In this document: positions 33,453 through 40,897 of the stretch, one piece after another | How positions within the stretch are numbered: position 1 is the first letter of the stretch | Layout of the letters: every line of letters begins with the position of its first letter | Assembly (NCBI GenBank): GCA_016932475.1 | Contig: JAFGCU010000085.1 | Span: 1-40,897 of the forward strand | Origin: Anaerolineales bacterium | Lineage (GTDB): Bacteria > Chloroflexota > Anaerolineae > Anaerolineales > RBG-16-64-43 | Direction: 5' to 3' | DNA: 40,897 nucleotides | Program-made: the position numbers and the translations under genes | Notes under the pieces: model-generated | What the model saw: only the letters and a program-made list of their open reading frames with translations | What the model was told of the DNA's origin: nothing | Databases searched by the model: none

Positions 33453-34052
33453 TCAGGATTTCTTGGGGGGAGATTTGTGGTGCAGGGAGGTATAGAGCAG
33501 CCCGGCCATATCTTCCGCGGAATACCGGTTGGGCGTTTCGAGCCACCAACGCACCAGCTGGATAACGGCGCCGGTGATCACCTGGGCCAGGATGTCCACC
33601 GGAACGTGGAATTCCAGAAAGACAGGAACCGGCAGGAGTGCCAGGTCGCGCTGCATTTCCGCCGCGAGGTGATTCTGGACCCGGGCGGTCATCACTCCGG
33701 AACCCTGGCCGCCCAGCATCACTTTGTACAGGTCTTTGTTTTGTTCGGCATGCCGGAAAATATTTCGGTAAGCGTAATATTCCGGCTGAGGAGGGATGCC
33801 GCCGGGGAACTGGCGGTGCGCGTCCGCTTCGGTCGCGTGCAATCCGTCCTCGATCGCGGACCAGACCGCCTCTTCCTTGTCCTTGAAATGGATGTAAAAC
33901 GTTCCGCGGCCCAGGTCCGCCCGGTCGGTGATGTCCTGGATCGTCACCCCTTCGTATCCTTTTTCCAGCACAAGTTGCACGACCGCCTCGATGATTTGCT
34001 TTCGGGTCTGAAGGCGCCTGCGGTCGTGCCGAGAGGTTGGTTTCGAATCCAT
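33453..34052 (-). CDS. TetR family regulator
   Basis: A 199-aa repressor. The N-terminal helix-turn-helix domain (about 10-55: RLQTRKQIIEAVVQLVLEKGYEGVTIQDI, then GRGTFYIHFKDKEEAVWSAIEDGL) is a full match to TetR. The C-terminal all-helical ligand domain (about 60-195) is of the TetR_C family without a clear subgroup. ATG 34052 follows AGGTG; an in-frame ATG at 34070 is an alternative. It is divergent from the ABC exporter genes, and a 22-bp inverted repeat lies between them. By analogy it represses the exporter and itself and is released by a compound the exporter removes; the ligand is unknown. Confidence 0.9.
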   Translation of the reverse strand: MDSKPTSRHDRRRLQTRKQIIEAVVQLVLEKGYEGVTIQDITDRADLGRGTFYIHFKDKEEAVWSAIEDGLHATEADAHRQFPGGIPPQPEYYAYRNIFRHAEQNKDLYKVMLGGQGSGVMTARVQNHLAAEMQRDLALLPVPVFLEFHVPVDILAQVITGAVIQLVRWWLETPNRYSAEDMAGLLYTSLHHKSPPKKS

Positions 34053-34135
34053 CAATAGACACCTGTCCATAAATGAAAGATCCGGGAATTCCGCCAGTGG
34101 AACTGCAACTCACTATCCTTTTCTATCGTATCATA

Positions 34136-34157
34136 TTATTGACAGTAAGATCAATAA
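34136..34157. promoter_or_regulatory. Probable TetR operator between tetR and the ABC exporter
   Basis: TTATTGA (34136-34142) and TCAATAA (34151-34157) form a perfect 7-bp inverted repeat with an 8-base spacer. It contains TTGACA (34139-34144), a perfect -35 for the exporter direction, although no good -10 follows at 16-18 bases. On the other strand TTGATC with TACGAT 18 bases on would be the tetR promoter, so the operator overlaps both. Confidence 0.65.
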
Positions 34158-34278
34158 TAAACAGAGTGTTTAATAAGAAAGGGCATGGAAACAAGCCTTT
34201 CTTAAGCCTGATTGGATCGAAGGCGGACAGTCCGGAAATGCCAAGCGGAAGGCCGGATCCGCCCGAATAGGAGGAAAA

Positions 34279-35001
34279 ATGGAAACTGCGCCCCTCATTG
34301 CAATGCAATCGGTCGGGAAAACTTATCCCATGGGCGACCTGACCGTCCACGCCCTGCGCGGGCTGGATCTGACGATCGCTCGCGGCGAGTTGGTCGTCCT
34401 GCTTGGACCTTCCGGGTCCGGAAAGACAACCACCCTGAACATCCTTGGAGGGCTGGACCGCCCCACCGGCGGGCGGGTGGTCGTGGAGGGCGAGGAGATC
34501 GCCCGCTTTGATGAGAGAAGGCTCACCGCGTACCGCCGTACAAAAGTCGGTTTTGTTTTCCAATTCTTCAACCTGATCCCAACCCTTACCGCGCTGGAAA
34601 ACGTGGAATTCGCCCTGTCGCTGACCGGGCGGGGGAGCTCGCTGATCCGGCGGTCGCGGGAGCTCCTGGCCCTGGTTTCCCTCGAGGACCGCGCCGACCA
34701 CTTCCCCTCCCAGCTTTCGGGCGGGGAGCAGCAGCGCGTGGCGATCGCCCGCGCCCTGGCCAACCGCCCCGCGTTGCTTTTGTGCGACGAACCGACCGGA
34801 AACTTGGACGTGGAAACGGCGCGCCAGGTACTACAGGCGATCCGGGACCTCAATCGGAGGGAAGGAGCCACGGTCATCCTGGTCTCGCATAATGCAAGCA
34901 TCGCCCCGATGGCGGACCGCGTCGTGCGGCTCCACGACGGCTCGGTCGCCAAAATTGAATCCAATCCCCACCCGGCGCCGGTGGGAGAACTGGCCTGGTA
35001 A
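34279..35001 (+). CDS. ABC transporter ATP-binding protein (MacB/LolD type)
   Basis: A 240-aa ATPase of the type VII (MacB/LolD/FtsE-like) ABC group. Walker A GPSGSGKTT is at 43-51, the Q-loop is FVFQFFNLIPTLTALENVEF (Q94), the signature is LSGGEQQ at 145-151, Walker B is LLLCDEPTGNLD with E170, and the H-loop is in VILVSHNAS. The FNLIPTLTALENVE and PTGNLD motifs are typical for this group, which drives mechanotransmission rather than substrate uptake. AGGAGG lies before the ATG. The permease gene starts four bases after its stop. It is divergent from tetR. Confidence 0.95.
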   Translation: METAPLIAMQSVGKTYPMGDLTVHALRGLDLTIARGELVVLLGPSGSGKTTTLNILGGLDRPTGGRVVVEGEEIARFDERRLTAYRRTKVGFVFQFFNLIPTLTALENVEFALSLTGRGSSLIRRSRELLALVSLEDRADHFPSQLSGGEQQRVAIARALANRPALLLCDEPTGNLDVETARQVLQAIRDLNRREGATVILVSHNASIAPMADRVVRLHDGSVAKIESNPHPAPVGELAW

Positions 35002-35005
35002 CCCC

Positions 35006-37381
35006 ATGAAAATCCTTCTTCTTAAGACCCTGCGCGATCTGCGCGCCACGCTGGCCCAATCCGTCGCACTGATTGTGATCGTCATGCTCGGCGTGGCCTC
35101 CTTCGCGGCCACCGTCGCGGCCTACCGCGACCTGGATACTTCCTACAACCGCACCTATGAGGACCTCCGCTTTGCGGATGTGACCTTTGCGGTGCAAGGG
35201 GCGCCGGAAAGCATCGTCGAGGAAATTCTGGTTTTGGAAGGGGTGCGCAACGCGACCGGCCGGCTGGTCATCGATACCGGCATGGAGCTGCCGGAGCGCG
35301 ACGGCGAAACGACGGACCCCATCCGCGGCCGCCTGATCGGCCTCCCGGTTCCGGAGCGCCCGCAGGTCAACGACGTCCTGATCCTGGAAGGCCGCTACTT
35401 CAATTCCACGGACGAGACCTCGATCCTTGCCGATACGCATTTCGCCGAATATTTCCATTTGGGCTCCGGAGACGCCGTCTCGCCCCTATTAAACGGTCGG
35501 CCTGTTGAGTTTCAAATCATCGGGGTTGCGGCCAGCCCGGAATATCTGATGGCAAGCCCCAGCCGGCAGGAGCTCATTCCCTCGGCGCGCAGCTTCGGCG
35601 TTTTCTTTCTGCCCTTGGAGGTGCTGCAGAAACACCTTGGATTGGAAGGGAAAATCAACGACATCGCGATTCGGCTCGAAAATGGGGCGGATGAACAGAC
35701 TGTGGTGCGCCGGGTGCAGGAAAAACTTGCGTCCTTCGGGCTTAGCGCGACCACGCTGCGTGCCGACCAGCCTTCCCACGCCAACCTTACCGCCGACGTG
35801 AATCAATTCCGCGATGTAGCCTATCTCCTCCCCTCGGTGATTCTGCTGGTGGCGGCGATCTCGGTCTACATGATGCTCGGGCGCCATGTGCGCGCCCAGA
35901 CGCCCCAGATCGGCTTAATGAAGGCGCTGGGGTACGCCGACTCGGCCGTGACCGGCCATTACCTTTCCTATGCGCTGGTCATCGGCCTGATCGGCTCGGC
36001 GGCGGGGGCCCTGCTGGGCCTGCCGCTGGGATCCTGGATCACCAAAATGTATGCGGCGGAACTGGGGATCCCGATCATCCAGACTCAGTTCTATCCGGAT
36101 TTGATCCTGGAAGGGGCAGCGCTCTCGCTCGCGGCGACGGTCCTGGCGGGGTTCGCACCGGCGCGCGGCGCGGCCCGCCAGACCCCAGCGCAGGCCATGC
36201 GCTTCGATCCGGCCATCGCGCAGGTCAAAGGGCGTGTTTCCTTCCTCGAACGCGTCATCCATCTTCCGCTCGAGCTGCGGCTGCCCATCCGGAATATCTT
36301 CCGCGTCCGCCGCCGGTCGCTGACCACCGCGCTGGGGATTATCTTCGCGTACATCCTGATCCTGATGGTCTGGGGCCTGCGCGACAGTATCGAGATCATG
36401 GTCAGCCGCAATTACGAGACGGTGGAGCGATGGGACATCTCGGTGTCGTTCGCGTCGCTCCAGACGGATAGCACCGGGAGGGATATCCGCGGGTGGAGCG
36501 GCGTTCAAGCGGCCGAACCCGTGCTGCAGATTCCCGTCACGCTGAGAACCGATACGCGGTCCGAAGAGATCCTGCTGACCGCGTTCGATCCGGGCCAGAC
36601 CATGCATGCCTTGCAGCTTCCCGGAGGCATAACCCCCCGGGAGGCGTTCGCGGGCGGCCGGCTATTAATCTCCACTGGATTGGCCGATTTGCTGGATCTG
36701 TCCGAGGGGGACCGGGTGACCCTGGACACCGCCTTCGGGCCGCAGGAGTTCACGCTTGGCCCGACCACCGACGAGATGATGAACGCCGTCGGGTATCTCC
36801 CGCTGGACGAGATCCAAAAACGGATGGGAACGCCCGCCCTGCCGTACAACGGGCTGTGGCTGGATGTGGACGATTCGCAATCCCGGCGGATAAAAACCGA
36901 CCTGTACCGTCTGCCCGGCACGGCCGGGGTCTTGCGGAAATCCGACCTGGTGGCCGACATTCGCGGGTACATGGGTTTGTTCTATCTGCTGATCGGGATC
37001 ATGATGGCTGTCGCAATTACCATGGCTTTTGCGCTCCTCTTCAATGCCATGATGGTAACCGTCCTGGAACGCAAGCGGGAGTTCGCCACCATGCGCTCGA
37101 TCGGCAGCGAAATCCGCCGGATCGCGATGCTGCTCGTTACGGAAAACCTGCTCCTGTGGCTTCTGACTCTGGCGCCGGGGTTGCTGCTCGGCCATTGGAT
37201 GGCGCTGCAGGTCGGGACCGCCTTCAGCGTGGATCTGTTCACCTTCCGGATCGTGCTGGCGCCTTCCACGTATGTGTTTACGGCCGCTGGGATATTCCTG
37301 ACCATGATTTTGGCAACCTTGCCCGCCATCCGGCGGGTAAGCAACCTCAACCTGGCCGAGGCGACCAAGGTCATGAATTAA
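35006..37381 (+). CDS. Large FtsX-type ABC permease
   Basis: A 791-aa membrane protein, partner of the ATPase just upstream (4-bp gap, no own strong ribosome site, so translation is coupled). One N-terminal helix (about 12-35) is followed by a roughly 220-residue extracytoplasmic domain, then a first FtsX core with three helices (starting YLLPSVILLVAAISVYMML). After the cytoplasmic RVRRRSLTTALGIIF helix comes a second extracytoplasmic domain and a second FtsX core (FYLLIGIMMAVAITMAFALL ... SIGSEIRRIAMLLVTENLL ... AGIFLTMILATLPAIRRV). It ends in NLAEATKVMN, the usual end of FtsX-domain permeases. With two cores, one chain could replace a permease dimer. Likely roles are lipid, lipoprotein or drug/peptide export. 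Confidence 0.92.
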   Translation: MKILLLKTLRDLRATLAQSVALIVIVMLGVASFAATVAAYRDLDTSYNRTYEDLRFADVTFAVQGAPESIVEEILVLEGVRNATGRLVIDTGMELPERDGETTDPIRGRLIGLPVPERPQVNDVLILEGRYFNSTDETSILADTHFAEYFHLGSGDAVSPLLNGRPVEFQIIGVAASPEYLMASPSRQELIPSARSFGVFFLPLEVLQKHLGLEGKINDIAIRLENGADEQTVVRRVQEKLASFGLSATTLRADQPSHANLTADVNQFRDVAYLLPSVILLVAAISVYMMLGRHVRAQTPQIGLMKALGYADSAVTGHYLSYALVIGLIGSAAGALLGLPLGSWITKMYAAELGIPIIQTQFYPDLILEGAALSLAATVLAGFAPARGAARQTPAQAMRFDPAIAQVKGRVSFLERVIHLPLELRLPIRNIFRVRRRSLTTALGIIFAYILILMVWGLRDSIEIMVSRNYETVERWDISVSFASLQTDSTGRDIRGWSGVQAAEPVLQIPVTLRTDTRSEEILLTAFDPGQTMHALQLPGGITPREAFAGGRLLISTGLADLLDLSEGDRVTLDTAFGPQEFTLGPTTDEMMNAVGYLPLDEIQKRMGTPALPYNGLWLDVDDSQSRRIKTDLYRLPGTAGVLRKSDLVADIRGYMGLFYLLIGIMMAVAITMAFALLFNAMMVTVLERKREFATMRSIGSEIRRIAMLLVTENLLLWLLTLAPGLLLGHWMALQVGTAFSVDLFTFRIVLAPSTYVFTAAGIFLTMILATLPAIRRVSNLNLAEATKVMN

Positions 37382-37512
37382 TACCCGGCTGCCAAGCTGC
37401 CAATTGAGTATTCCCGCGGACAACCGACGGGATGAGGTTTTCCCGGATACGGGCGCCGGCGGTTAACCGGGTGGAGCAGAAACCCGAACCTGGGATTTCT
37501 GTCCGGATAGTG

Positions 37513-37559
37513 AAAAGCATCCTCAGTATGGACGCGTCCTCCGAATGGATGCTTTTTTT
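37513..37559 (+). terminator. Rho-independent terminator of the ABC exporter operon
   Basis: AAAAGCATCC (37513-37522) pairs with GGATGCTTTT (37547-37556), and inner GGAC/GTCC pairing adds a second helix. The stem runs into TTTTTTTA. It is 130 bp after the permease stop. The rest of 37382-37685 contains no gene that I can support. Confidence 0.8.
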
Positions 37560-37685
37560 ATTGCTGTACCCCTTTTCCCCGCCCGCACATCCGCGCCGGA
37601 TACCATGTTTTTTTTCAGCATAGGGTAGGGTGGTTTTTATAGACTGTGCCCAGCCTTTCCACCTGTTTTTAACTTTCTGGACCTC

Positions 37686-37732
37686 TTGACTTAATATGAC
37701 ACTAGTGTTATATAACATAAGTATTATATAAT
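37686..37732 (+). promoter_or_regulatory. PadR promoter/operator with three overlapping palindromes
   Basis: TTGACT (37686-37691) is a good -35, and TATAAC (37711-37716, 19-bp spacer) or TATAAT (37727-37732) are possible -10s. Three perfect palindromes overlap here: ACACTAGTGT (37699-37708), GTTATATAAC (37707-37716) and ATTATATAAT (37723-37732). PadR repressors typically bind dyads in their own promoter, so this fits autoregulation. It ends 18 bases before the PadR ATG. Confidence 0.6.
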
Positions 37733-37750
37733 CATCCTGTGAGGTAACTG

Positions 37751-38290
37751 ATGTCACTCAAACACGCGATCCTGGGATTCTTGAGCATCTCGGATAAAAC
37801 GGGTTACGACCTGCAGAAAAAAAACGAGCAGACCATACAGCATTTCTGGCCGTCGACCCAAAGCCAGATTTATCGGACGTTGAAGGAACTCGAGCGCGAC
37901 GGGCTGATCAAGGGGGAAATCACCATCCAGCGGGAAAAGCCGAATAAGCGGCTGTACGCACTAACGCCCGAGGGGAAGCAAGAGCTGGTCGACTGGCTTG
38001 CCGGCCCGCTGGATCCCGCTCCGCACCGGAACCAGTTCCTCGTCCAATTGTTTTTCTCAAAGCACATCTCACGGGATGCGATCTGCGCCAATCTCTCGCA
38101 TTATCGGGCGCGGCTGGAGGCCCGGCTGGAGTATCTGAAGAGCGATGAAGTGCGGACCAAGTTCGCACTCGCCGCCTCGCCCAAAGAGGAGGCGCTCTTC
38201 CGGATCATCGTGGACAACGGCATCCGCCTGCTGGAAGCGGAGATTGGCTGGGTGAATTCTTCCATTTTGAAAATCGAGGAGTTGGAATAA
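37751..38290 (+). CDS. PadR family transcriptional regulator
   Basis: A 179-aa PadR protein. The winged helix (about 1-85: MSLKHAILGFLSISDKTGYDL, SQIYRTLKELERDGLIKGE, NKRLYALTPEGKQEL) is a clear match. The C-terminal helical part (about 95-179) is the Vir-like dimerisation domain of PadR subgroup 2. GAGG is six bases before ATG 37751. Its stop overlaps the start of the alpha/beta hydrolase (TAATG), so it controls and is co-expressed with that enzyme. Ligands of such PadRs are small hydrophobic or phenolic molecules; here unknown. Confidence 0.9.
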   Translation: MSLKHAILGFLSISDKTGYDLQKKNEQTIQHFWPSTQSQIYRTLKELERDGLIKGEITIQREKPNKRLYALTPEGKQELVDWLAGPLDPAPHRNQFLVQLFFSKHISRDAICANLSHYRARLEARLEYLKSDEVRTKFALAASPKEEALFRIIVDNGIRLLEAEIGWVNSSILKIEELE

Positions 38291-39159
38291 TGGGTGACAA
38301 GGAGAATAGCATCATGGAAGCAAGAATCGCGGAGACACCGGTTGGACCGGTCGAATACACCATGGCGGGCGGCGGACCGGCGGTTCTTATCGTGCATGGC
38401 GGGAATGAAAATTGCCACTTGAATCTTCGGCAAGAGGGCTTGCTCCAAGCCGGATACCGGATCCTGATCCCCAGCCGTCCCGGATACGGCAGGACTCCGA
38501 TCACGGCGGGAAAAACCGCCTCGGAACAGGCGGATGCGTTGAACGCGCTCCTGGGTACTCTGCGGATCGAAACCGTCGCTCTGATCGGCAGTTCCGCGGG
38601 CGGTCCAACGGCGCTGGAGTTCGCCCGGCGCTATCCCCGCGCGACTCACTGCCTGCTGTTGGAGGAAGCCATCACGAAATCCTGGGTCCCGCGATATTCC
38701 CCCCAATACTGGGCGATGAAATGGATGATGAGCCCAAGGCGCCAGGCCGGTTTCTGGAGAGGCCAGCGCGAGGCTTTTGACCGCGATCCGCGCGCGAGCC
38801 TGATCGCCCTGGCGAAAATATTTTCCACCCGCCCCCCCTTGGAGGTGGTGGAGCAATGGGACGAAGAAGACATCGCGTTTTACCGGAAGTTGCTGTACGG
38901 CTTGAATTCCGGCTCCGGGTTCACCCATAACATGGACCATCTGGCAACGCGGCTGGAGGAGATTGCGGTTCCCGTTTTCATCACCCATTGCCGGTTCGAC
39001 CGGAATGTGCCCTTTGCGCACGCGCTGCATGCGCACCGCCGGATCAGGGGCTCGGTCCTTTACGAAGCTCCGTCTTTATCCCATCTCATCCTTATGGGGC
39101 CGGGAAAATCGGCGGTGGTTCAAAAGAGGATGGATTTCTTGAAGCAGGCTGGCTGGTAA
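38290..39159 (+). CDS. Alpha/beta hydrolase in the PadR operon
   Basis: A 289-aa soluble alpha/beta-hydrolase-fold enzyme with an HGG oxyanion motif at 36-38. The nucleophile elbow is GSSAG at 100-104 (Ser102), the probable acid is the Asp of THCRFDRNVPF, and the probable base is the His of SLSHLIL. This start has AGGAG eight bases upstream within padR; an internal ATG at 38314 also has AGGAG and could be used instead. It overlaps the PadR stop and precedes the short-chain dehydrogenase by 76 bp. Substrate is unknown. A role in detoxifying or processing the PadR ligand is inferred from context. Confidence 0.88.
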   Translation: MGDKENSIMEARIAETPVGPVEYTMAGGGPAVLIVHGGNENCHLNLRQEGLLQAGYRILIPSRPGYGRTPITAGKTASEQADALNALLGTLRIETVALIGSSAGGPTALEFARRYPRATHCLLLEEAITKSWVPRYSPQYWAMKWMMSPRRQAGFWRGQREAFDRDPRASLIALAKIFSTRPPLEVVEQWDEEDIAFYRKLLYGLNSGSGFTHNMDHLATRLEEIAVPVFITHCRFDRNVPFAHALHAHRRIRGSVLYEAPSLSHLILMGPGKSAVVQKRMDFLKQAGW

Positions 39160-39235
39160 TCCCCGCGATCACTCCGGTGTGGGCTGAGCGGTCGCGGCGG
39201 CGAATCGTAATCCTTATCAACCGCTTGGAGGAAAT

Positions 39236-40036
39236 ATGAAATTCGATCATCAGAACGTGTGCATCACGGGGGCTTCCCGGGGCATCGGGCTGGCTATCGC
39301 CGAGGCATTCGCCCGTGAGGGCGCAACGGTCATCCTTCTGGCGAGGGATCAGGAGCGGTTGAAACGGGAAGCGGCCCGCATTACGGCGGCGGGCGGGAAG
39401 ACCTGGTGGCATCCGCTGGATGTAACCCGCGAGGATTCGGTGAAGAAGGCCGCCGCGGCGATCTTGAAACGGTTCGAGCGCGTGGACGTACTGGTCAACA
39501 ATGCCGGTGTGGCCTGCCAGGGGTTGTTTTGGGATGTCGAGATGCGGAGCATGCAGCAGGAATTCGAGGTGAATTGCATCGGGATGATGCGGGTGACCCA
39601 GGCCTTCCTGCCGGCGATGATCCGCGACCGCCGGGGCGTGATCCTGAACATCTCCTCGATGCTCGGGATGGCGCCGTTCCCCACGTCGGCTTCCTACAGC
39701 GCCACCAAAGCCGCCGTCTTGGCCTTCACCCAGGCGCTGCGCGGGGAAACAGCCGCGTATGGGATTCATGTCGGAGCGTTCATGCCGGGCCACACCAAAA
39801 CGGATATGGGCGGCCGGCTGAGCATGAAGGGCGGACCTCCGCCGGTGTCCGCGCAGATCGTTGCGCAAGCCGTTCTGAAAGCGGTCGCCGCGAAAAAGAA
39901 ACTGGCGACCATCCCGGGGCCGGCCGCAATTCTCGGCCTGCACATGATGCGGCACCTTCCGGGAGCGGCGGAACAGCTGATGACGGGTATCGCCCGGAAG
40001 TCGTGGCCTCCGGAAACCCCAACCGGGACGGTGTGA
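39236..40036 (+). CDS. Short-chain dehydrogenase/reductase
   Basis: A 266-aa classical SDR. The NAD(P)-binding motif TGASRGIG is at 11-18, NNAG at 88-91, and the active site has S141, Y154 and K158 (YSATK) plus N113, so it is complete. The tail after about 205 is longer and more hydrophobic than in minimal SDRs. The ATG has GGAGG at close distance. It follows the hydrolase by 76 bp on the same strand and is probably part of the PadR-controlled unit. The R after the first glycines (ASRGIG, with LLARDQ at the end of strand 2) is compatible with NADP. Substrate is unknown. Confidence 0.92.
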   Translation: MKFDHQNVCITGASRGIGLAIAEAFAREGATVILLARDQERLKREAARITAAGGKTWWHPLDVTREDSVKKAAAAILKRFERVDVLVNNAGVACQGLFWDVEMRSMQQEFEVNCIGMMRVTQAFLPAMIRDRRGVILNISSMLGMAPFPTSASYSATKAAVLAFTQALRGETAAYGIHVGAFMPGHTKTDMGGRLSMKGGPPPVSAQIVAQAVLKAVAAKKKLATIPGPAAILGLHMMRHLPGAAEQLMTGIARKSWPPETPTGTV

Positions 40037-40198
40037 AGCGACCGCGGCTGCCATCCGGATGGGCATGATCCGATCTCCGGTCCGGCCGATGAAGGCACCG
40101 GCAAACCGCCAGGGATCCGGAAAACGCAGGAGGATGTCCAACTTGGAATGACCACCCCCTTTTTTTTCCGCACTCTCGGATCCACTGTCATCGGGGAA

Positions 40199-40230
40199 CC
40201 AAATCGCCCGGCCTACGCCGGGCGATTTGG
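40199..40230. terminator. Strong 14-bp hairpin between convergent genes
   Basis: CCAAATCGCCCGGC (40199-40212) and GCCGGGCGATTTGG (40217-40230) form a perfect 14-bp stem with loop CTAC. It lies between the SDR and the convergent CcdA-like gene. There is no T run on either strand right after it, so it could be a processing or pausing hairpin or a REP-like element serving both directions. Confidence 0.55.
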
Positions 40231-40279
40231 GCCGGGACGAAGCTCCCGTTCCAAAACCAGCGAATCTCGGGTAATAATT

Positions 40280-40897
40280 TTACCGGTTTCCCCGCCGCCT
40301 TGAAGAGGAATGCTTGCGGCGTTTACTGCTGAACTCGCTTCCGATCCGGATCCCCATCCGGGGCAGGATCACCCGGTGCAGGAGCAGCACCAGCAGGACC
40401 GCCGCGAGCGCAATCCCGAAGATGATCAGCGAGCTGCCCAGGTCGTTCATCAGGCTTGGCCGGATCAGCATCACCCCGGCCAGCGTCAGCATCAGCGTGC
40501 CTCCCACGAGTTTCAGGAGCCGGCCGTGTTTTTCCTCTATCCGGCTGGATTGCAGCGAAAACACCGCCGCCGCGAAGATGAAATACGCCTCGACCTGGTA
40601 GACCAGGAGGTACAACAACAGGAGCAGAACAAAGGTGAGCGTTCCGGCGTTCTGCGATACCAGCATGTTGGTCCATATCACCGGGAAGCCCGCCGTGCAG
40701 GAAAACTCCACCAGCGAGGTGCCCGCCGCCAGCAACACCGTCCCGCCCAGCAGGCTCCCAAAGGATAGATTCGGATCCATCAGGTTGCGCATGCGCTGGA
40801 AGATGCCGGGTTTTTTGGAGTCGGAGATCGTTAACGATACGCCTTCCTTGTACCAGAAATAATCCTTGAGGTTGACCAGGCCGAACACCAGCGCCAC
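40280..40897 (-). CDS. CcdA-like membrane protein, N-terminal part beyond the window
   Basis: The visible 205 residues are the C-terminal part of a polytopic membrane protein that begins beyond the right edge. Visible helices: LLGGTVLLAAGTSLVEFSCTAGFPVIW, TLTFVLLLLLYLLVYQ, YFIFAAAVFSL, LLKLVGGTLMLTLAGVMLI and LIIFGIALAAVLLVLLLH. The start GLVNLKDYFWYKEGVSLTI and the EFSCTAGFP motif resemble CcdA/DsbD-type transmembrane thiol-disulfide proteins in which the Cys lies in a membrane helix. The second Cys partner would lie in the missing part. The C-terminus is a basic, Ser/Arg-rich tail (about 185-205). The role in thiol transfer is inferred from family resemblance. Confidence 0.72.
   Translation of the reverse strand: MALVFGLVNLKDYFWYKEGVSLTISDSKKPGIFQRMRNLMDPNLSFGSLLGGTVLLAAGTSLVEFSCTAGFPVIWTNMLVSQNAGTLTFVLLLLLYLLVYQVEAYFIFAAAVFSLQSSRIEEKHGRLLKLVGGTLMLTLAGVMLIRPSLMNDLGSSLIIFGIALAAVLLVLLLHRVILPRMGIRIGSEFSSKRRKHSSSRRRGNR

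Overview
The window is high-GC bacterial DNA that best fits the phylum Chloroflexota, probably an Anaerolineae-like anaerobe. The reasons are a pyruvate:ferredoxin oxidoreductase, a short actinobacterial/archaeal-type inositol-phosphate synthase followed by a DUF6504 gene, a Dps-like ferritin, a FeoA-FeoB fusion, and many isoprenylcysteine-methyltransferase-like membrane proteins. This placement is inference; there is no rRNA or ribosomal-protein marker in the window.

Layout. 1-8.6 kb is core metabolism: a C-terminally cut PFOR, a PAP2 phosphatase convergent with a DegV protein, the ino1-DUF6504 pair, and a soluble GAF histidine kinase reading away from ino1. 8.6-9.6 kb is noncoding and repeat-rich: an intact tRNA-Pro(CGG) with promoter and terminator, a tandem copy of the same tRNA broken by a 162-bp insertion, and two 158-bp direct repeats carrying CTTCGTGTCTTCGTG inverted repeats. 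9.6-11.4 kb has a cupin, the C-terminal remnant of a Fur-family regulator, two Fur boxes and a Dps-like ferritin gene interrupted by an in-frame TAA. 11.6-15.7 kb has a LysM/M23 peptidase, FeoAB and a small AbrB-like protein.

The centrepiece is 15.7-31.4 kb, entirely on the minus strand. It holds ten ICMT/PEMT-type integral-membrane methyltransferases and six soluble or membrane-tethered class I SAM methyltransferases. Interspersed are a ketopantoate-reductase-like enzyme with a C-terminal membrane anchor, an alpha/beta hydrolase, two unassigned membrane proteins and a CPBP-like membrane protein. Many junctions overlap by 4-8 bp or lie within 25 bp. Sixteen methyltransferases in about 15 kb, with no recognisable scaffold-building synthase, is the most unusual thing here and the best candidate for an undescribed system. 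The substrates cannot be read from the sequence.

31.4-33.3 kb is a Fur gene overlapping a CDF-type metal transporter flanked by winged-helix-like segments, under a promoter with a Fur box between -35 and -10. The same 18 bases occur upstream of the broken Dps-like gene, linking the two loci into one iron regulon. 33.4-40.0 kb is a TetR regulator divergent from an ABC exporter (ATPase plus large FtsX-type permease), then a PadR regulator overlapping an alpha/beta hydrolase and followed by a short-chain dehydrogenase. The window ends in a CcdA-like membrane protein cut by the right edge.
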